Shown here piece after piece: positions 5,598 to 6,844 of a stretch of DNA of 6,844 nt. The notes under the pieces are model-generated. The model searched no databases and had not been told where the DNA came from. It was given only the letters and a program-made list of their open reading frames with translations. This DNA is from Phycisphaerae bacterium (GTDB taxonomy: Bacteria > Planctomycetota > Phycisphaerae > Sedimentisphaerales > Anaerohalosphaeraceae). A program made the translations under genes and the position numbers. Each line of letters starts with the position of its first letter. The first letter of the stretch is position 1. Location of the stretch: positions 1 through 6,844 of the forward strand of contig JAIPFN010000038.1 in NCBI GenBank assembly GCA_021736615.1, in the 5' to 3' direction.

Positions 5598-5605
5598 TTT
5601 TTTTT
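5579..5605 (+). terminator. AT-rich hairpin and T-run at the rrf2 stop, possible attenuator
   Basis: ATCAAA (5579-5584) and TTTGAT (5593-5598) pair around an 8-nt loop, overlap the TGA stop and run into eight T (5598-5605). The weak stem suggests partial rather than complete termination between rrf2 and the DUF2061-cysH-cysD genes. A similar AT-rich stem with eight T ends the histidine kinase gene. Confidence 0.4.
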
Positions 5606-5610
5606 AACAT

Positions 5611-5622
5611 TATACCCTAGTA
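5611..5622. promoter_or_regulatory. Second TATAC/TAGTA element, upstream of the DUF2061 gene
   Basis: TATAC-CC-TAGTA repeats, with a 2-bp insertion, the TATAC-TAGTA sequence at the rrf2 -10 region. It lies 25 nt before the DUF2061 ATG, between a possible attenuator and the ribosome site. It could be a second operator of the same regulator. The match is short and could be chance. Confidence 0.25.
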
Positions 5623-5646
5623 AACATATAGGATTACAGGAATAAA

Positions 5647-5868
5647 ATGGAATCACATATAAGAAGCATAGCTAAAGCCCTGAGTTGGCGAGTGATCGCC
5701 ACGTTCGTAACATTTTCCGTCTCATGGGTAATGATCGGATCGGTCGAGACAGCCGTCAAGATCGGTCTGCTCGATACGTTAATAAAATTTGCTACATATT
5801 ATTTTCATGAACGAGCGTGGATTCGTTCAAATTTCGGAAAATTAAAACAGCCCGACTACCAGATATAG
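5647..5868 (+). CDS. DUF2061 family small membrane protein
   Basis: This 73-residue protein matches the DUF2061 pattern from end to end: an N-terminal RSIAKALSWRVIAT (6-19), a first membrane helix at about 14-31, a second at about 34-52, and the conserved YYFHERAWIR (51-60) after it. Its length is normal for the family. The biochemical function is unknown. DUF2061 genes are often next to sulfate-assimilation genes and the domain is sometimes fused to adenylylsulfate kinase, so a role in sulfate handling at the membrane is a reasonable inference. AGGA lies about 6 nt before the ATG. The gene ends 11 nt before cysH, which implies one transcript and possibly coupled translation. Confidence 0.88.
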   Translation: MESHIRSIAKALSWRVIATFVTFSVSWVMIGSVETAVKIGLLDTLIKFATYYFHERAWIRSNFGKLKQPDYQI

Positions 5869-5879
5869 AAAGACAAACA

Positions 5880-6602
5880 ATGCTTACAAAAAAACAAAAC
5901 AGATCGTTACTAAAACACCTGAAAACCGAGCTAGCCGGACATTCAACTTATGACCTCCTGCGCTATTTCCTTCTGGACTACAATGGAAAGGCCGCCCTTT
6001 CCTCAAGCATGGCCGCCGAGGACCAGGTGCTTACCGACATGGCCTGCAAGATTAATCCGTCAACCGAGATATTCACCCTCGACACAGGACGTCTGCCGCA
6101 GGAAACTTATGACGTCATCGAAAAAACTAACGAAAAATACGACATCAACATCAAAATGATGTTCCCTGAAAGAGGGCTGATCGAAAAAATGCTATTGGAC
6201 CACGGACCAAACGCCTTCTATAAAAACCTGGAAAACCGAAAGCTCTGCTGCTATGTCAGAAAGCTCGTGCCTCTCAAACGCGCACTGCATAACAGGCAAG
6301 TGTGGATATGCGGGCTTCGCAAAGAGCAGTCGGTTACAAGAGAAAACATCGAACCTATCGAGTGGGATAACAATTTTGATGTAATCAAGCTCTCACCGCT
6401 GCTCGACTGGACAACCGAGCAGGTCTGGGACTACATAAAAGAAAACGACGTCCCCTACAACGCCCTGCACGACAAGGGATACCCAAGCATCGGATGTTCG
6501 CCATGCACGCGAGCCGTTAAAGACGGCCAGGACATCCGGGCAGGTCGATGGTGGTGGGAAGAACCCGAACACAAGGAATGCGGATTGCATTTAAAAGCTT
6601 AA
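5880..6602 (+). CDS. cysH: Adenylyl-sulfate (APS) reductase, iron-sulfur type
   Basis: This cytoplasmic enzyme reduces activated sulfate (APS) to sulfite with thioredoxin-type electrons, the second stage of assimilatory sulfate reduction. With the ATG at 5880 it is 240 residues, normal for the family. The nucleotide-binding loop is SSSMAAEDQV (41-50), followed by TLDTGRLPQET (67-77). The Cys pair C123-C124 and the pair C206-x2-C209 are the [4Fe-4S] ligands that separate APS reductases from the cluster-free PAPS reductase of enteric bacteria. The C-terminal ECGLH (233-237) carries the catalytic C234. The frame stays open upstream to a GTG at 5817, but that start would overlap DUF2061 by 52 nt and add 21 residues not typical of the family. 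The ATG at 5880 has only a weak GAAAGA-type site, so coupling to DUF2061 is likely. Its last codons and stop lie in a heptamer ladder. Confidence 0.93.
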   Translation: MLTKKQNRSLLKHLKTELAGHSTYDLLRYFLLDYNGKAALSSSMAAEDQVLTDMACKINPSTEIFTLDTGRLPQETYDVIEKTNEKYDINIKMMFPERGLIEKMLLDHGPNAFYKNLENRKLCCYVRKLVPLKRALHNRQVWICGLRKEQSVTRENIEPIEWDNNFDVIKLSPLLDWTTEQVWDYIKENDVPYNALHDKGYPSIGCSPCTRAVKDGQDIRAGRWWWEEPEHKECGLHLKA

Positions 6603-6626
6603 AGCCATAAGCCGTAAGCTTTACGC
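6592..6626. repeat. Heptamer ladder C, across the cysH stop codon
   Basis: Five 7-bp units fill 35 bp with a weak consensus NNWAAGC: the first is TAAAAGC, the third and fourth are CATAAGC and CGTAAGC, and the last is TTTACGC. The ladder spans the last cysH codons, its stop and the first half of the cysH-cysD gap. It is more degenerate than ladder B but has the same period and the same 35-bp length as ladder A. Confidence 0.5.
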
Positions 6627-6655
6627 AAAAAAGAAATTTGGAAGCGAGAATTATT

Positions 6656-6844
6656 ATGAATAATACTATGACACAACTTGATGTTCTGGAAGCACAGAGC
6701 GTTTATATACTCCGGCAGGCGTACAGATCGTTTAAGGACCTTGTAATGCTCTGGTCCATCGGCAAAGACAGTACCGTTCTATTGTGGCTTGCCAGAAAAG
6801 CCTTCTTCGGTCACGTCCCGATCCCGCTGATGCACATTGACACC
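6656..6844 (+). CDS. cysD: Sulfate adenylyltransferase subunit 2 (partial, 3' end outside window)
   Basis: The first 63 codons are present. CysD is the catalytic small subunit of the CysD-CysN ATP sulfurylase, which makes APS from sulfate and ATP and so supplies the substrate of the upstream CysH. The N-terminal helix [16 protein letters not shown] (11-26) leads to the PP-loop [10 protein letters not shown] (31-40) and then [15 protein letters not shown] (41-55) and MHIDT (59-63), in the family order. The PP-loop reads SIGKDS rather than the SGGKDS of E. coli CysD, a variant I associate with a separate CysD lineage. GCGAG lies about 7 nt before the ATG; a second in-frame ATG at 6668 is less likely. 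It lies 53 nt after cysH in the same direction. A cysN or cysNC gene is expected beyond the right edge. Confidence 0.92.
   Translation, partial: MNNTMTQLDVLEAQSVYILRQAYRSFKDLVMLWSIGKDSTVLLWLARKAFFGHVPIPLMHIDT

Noticed and set aside
5817..5879. GTG-initiated 21-residue extension of cysH
   Set aside because: It overlaps the conserved C-terminal region of DUF2061 and adds residues not typical of APS reductases; the ATG at 5880 gives normal length.

Overview
The window is about 6.8 kb of bacterial chromosome from a moderate-GC organism with clear Shine-Dalgarno sites and sigma70-type promoters. The gene content suggests Planctomycetota, possibly the Phycisphaerae/Sedimentisphaerales side. The pointers are a long secreted low-complexity protein ending in a TPR, a soluble multi-PAS histidine kinase, and an rrf2-DUF2061-cysH-cysD cluster whose CysD carries the SIGKDS variant PP-loop. 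This assignment is inference from family resemblance and is not certain. No rRNA, tRNA, CRISPR array or transposase gene was seen.

Left half (minus strand). Positions 1-1714 hold the first 571 codons of a secreted protein that runs off the left edge. It has a signal peptide, a four-copy 16-residue Pro/Ala repeat, a Ser/Lys-rich linker, a Tyr/Cys-rich domain and the start of a TPR. Upstream lies a MarR-family regulator (1878-2354) with a near-consensus promoter (2384-2412). Next comes a soluble PAS-PAS histidine kinase (2573-4279) with no response regulator beside it. A 356-bp gap (4280-4635) follows. It contains a possible kinase promoter, a 204-bp segment bounded by a 21-bp imperfect inverted repeat, a GC hairpin, a 56-bp ladder of 7-bp repeats and a perfect palindrome. 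A small His/Met-rich single-pass membrane protein of unknown function (4636-4884) is the last minus-strand gene.

Right half (plus strand). A divergent intergenic region (4885-5144) carries tandem 11-bp repeats inside an 8-bp inverted repeat, then a strong promoter. That promoter drives an Rrf2-family regulator (5145-5597). Next come a DUF2061 membrane protein (5647-5868), an iron-sulfur type APS reductase (cysH, 5880-6602) and the first 63 codons of the ATP sulfurylase small subunit (cysD, from 6656, cut by the right edge). Together they make an assimilatory sulfate reduction cluster: CysD, with a CysN expected beyond the edge, activates sulfate to APS, and CysH reduces APS to sulfite. The Rrf2 protein is the natural candidate regulator, and DUF2061 is an uncharacterised membrane partner often found with such genes.

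The most unusual structure is non-coding. Three period-7 repeat ladders with different heptamers lie just downstream of, or across, the stop codons of three unrelated genes (marR, the small membrane protein and cysH). The inverted-repeat-bounded segment next to the small membrane protein is the second point of interest.
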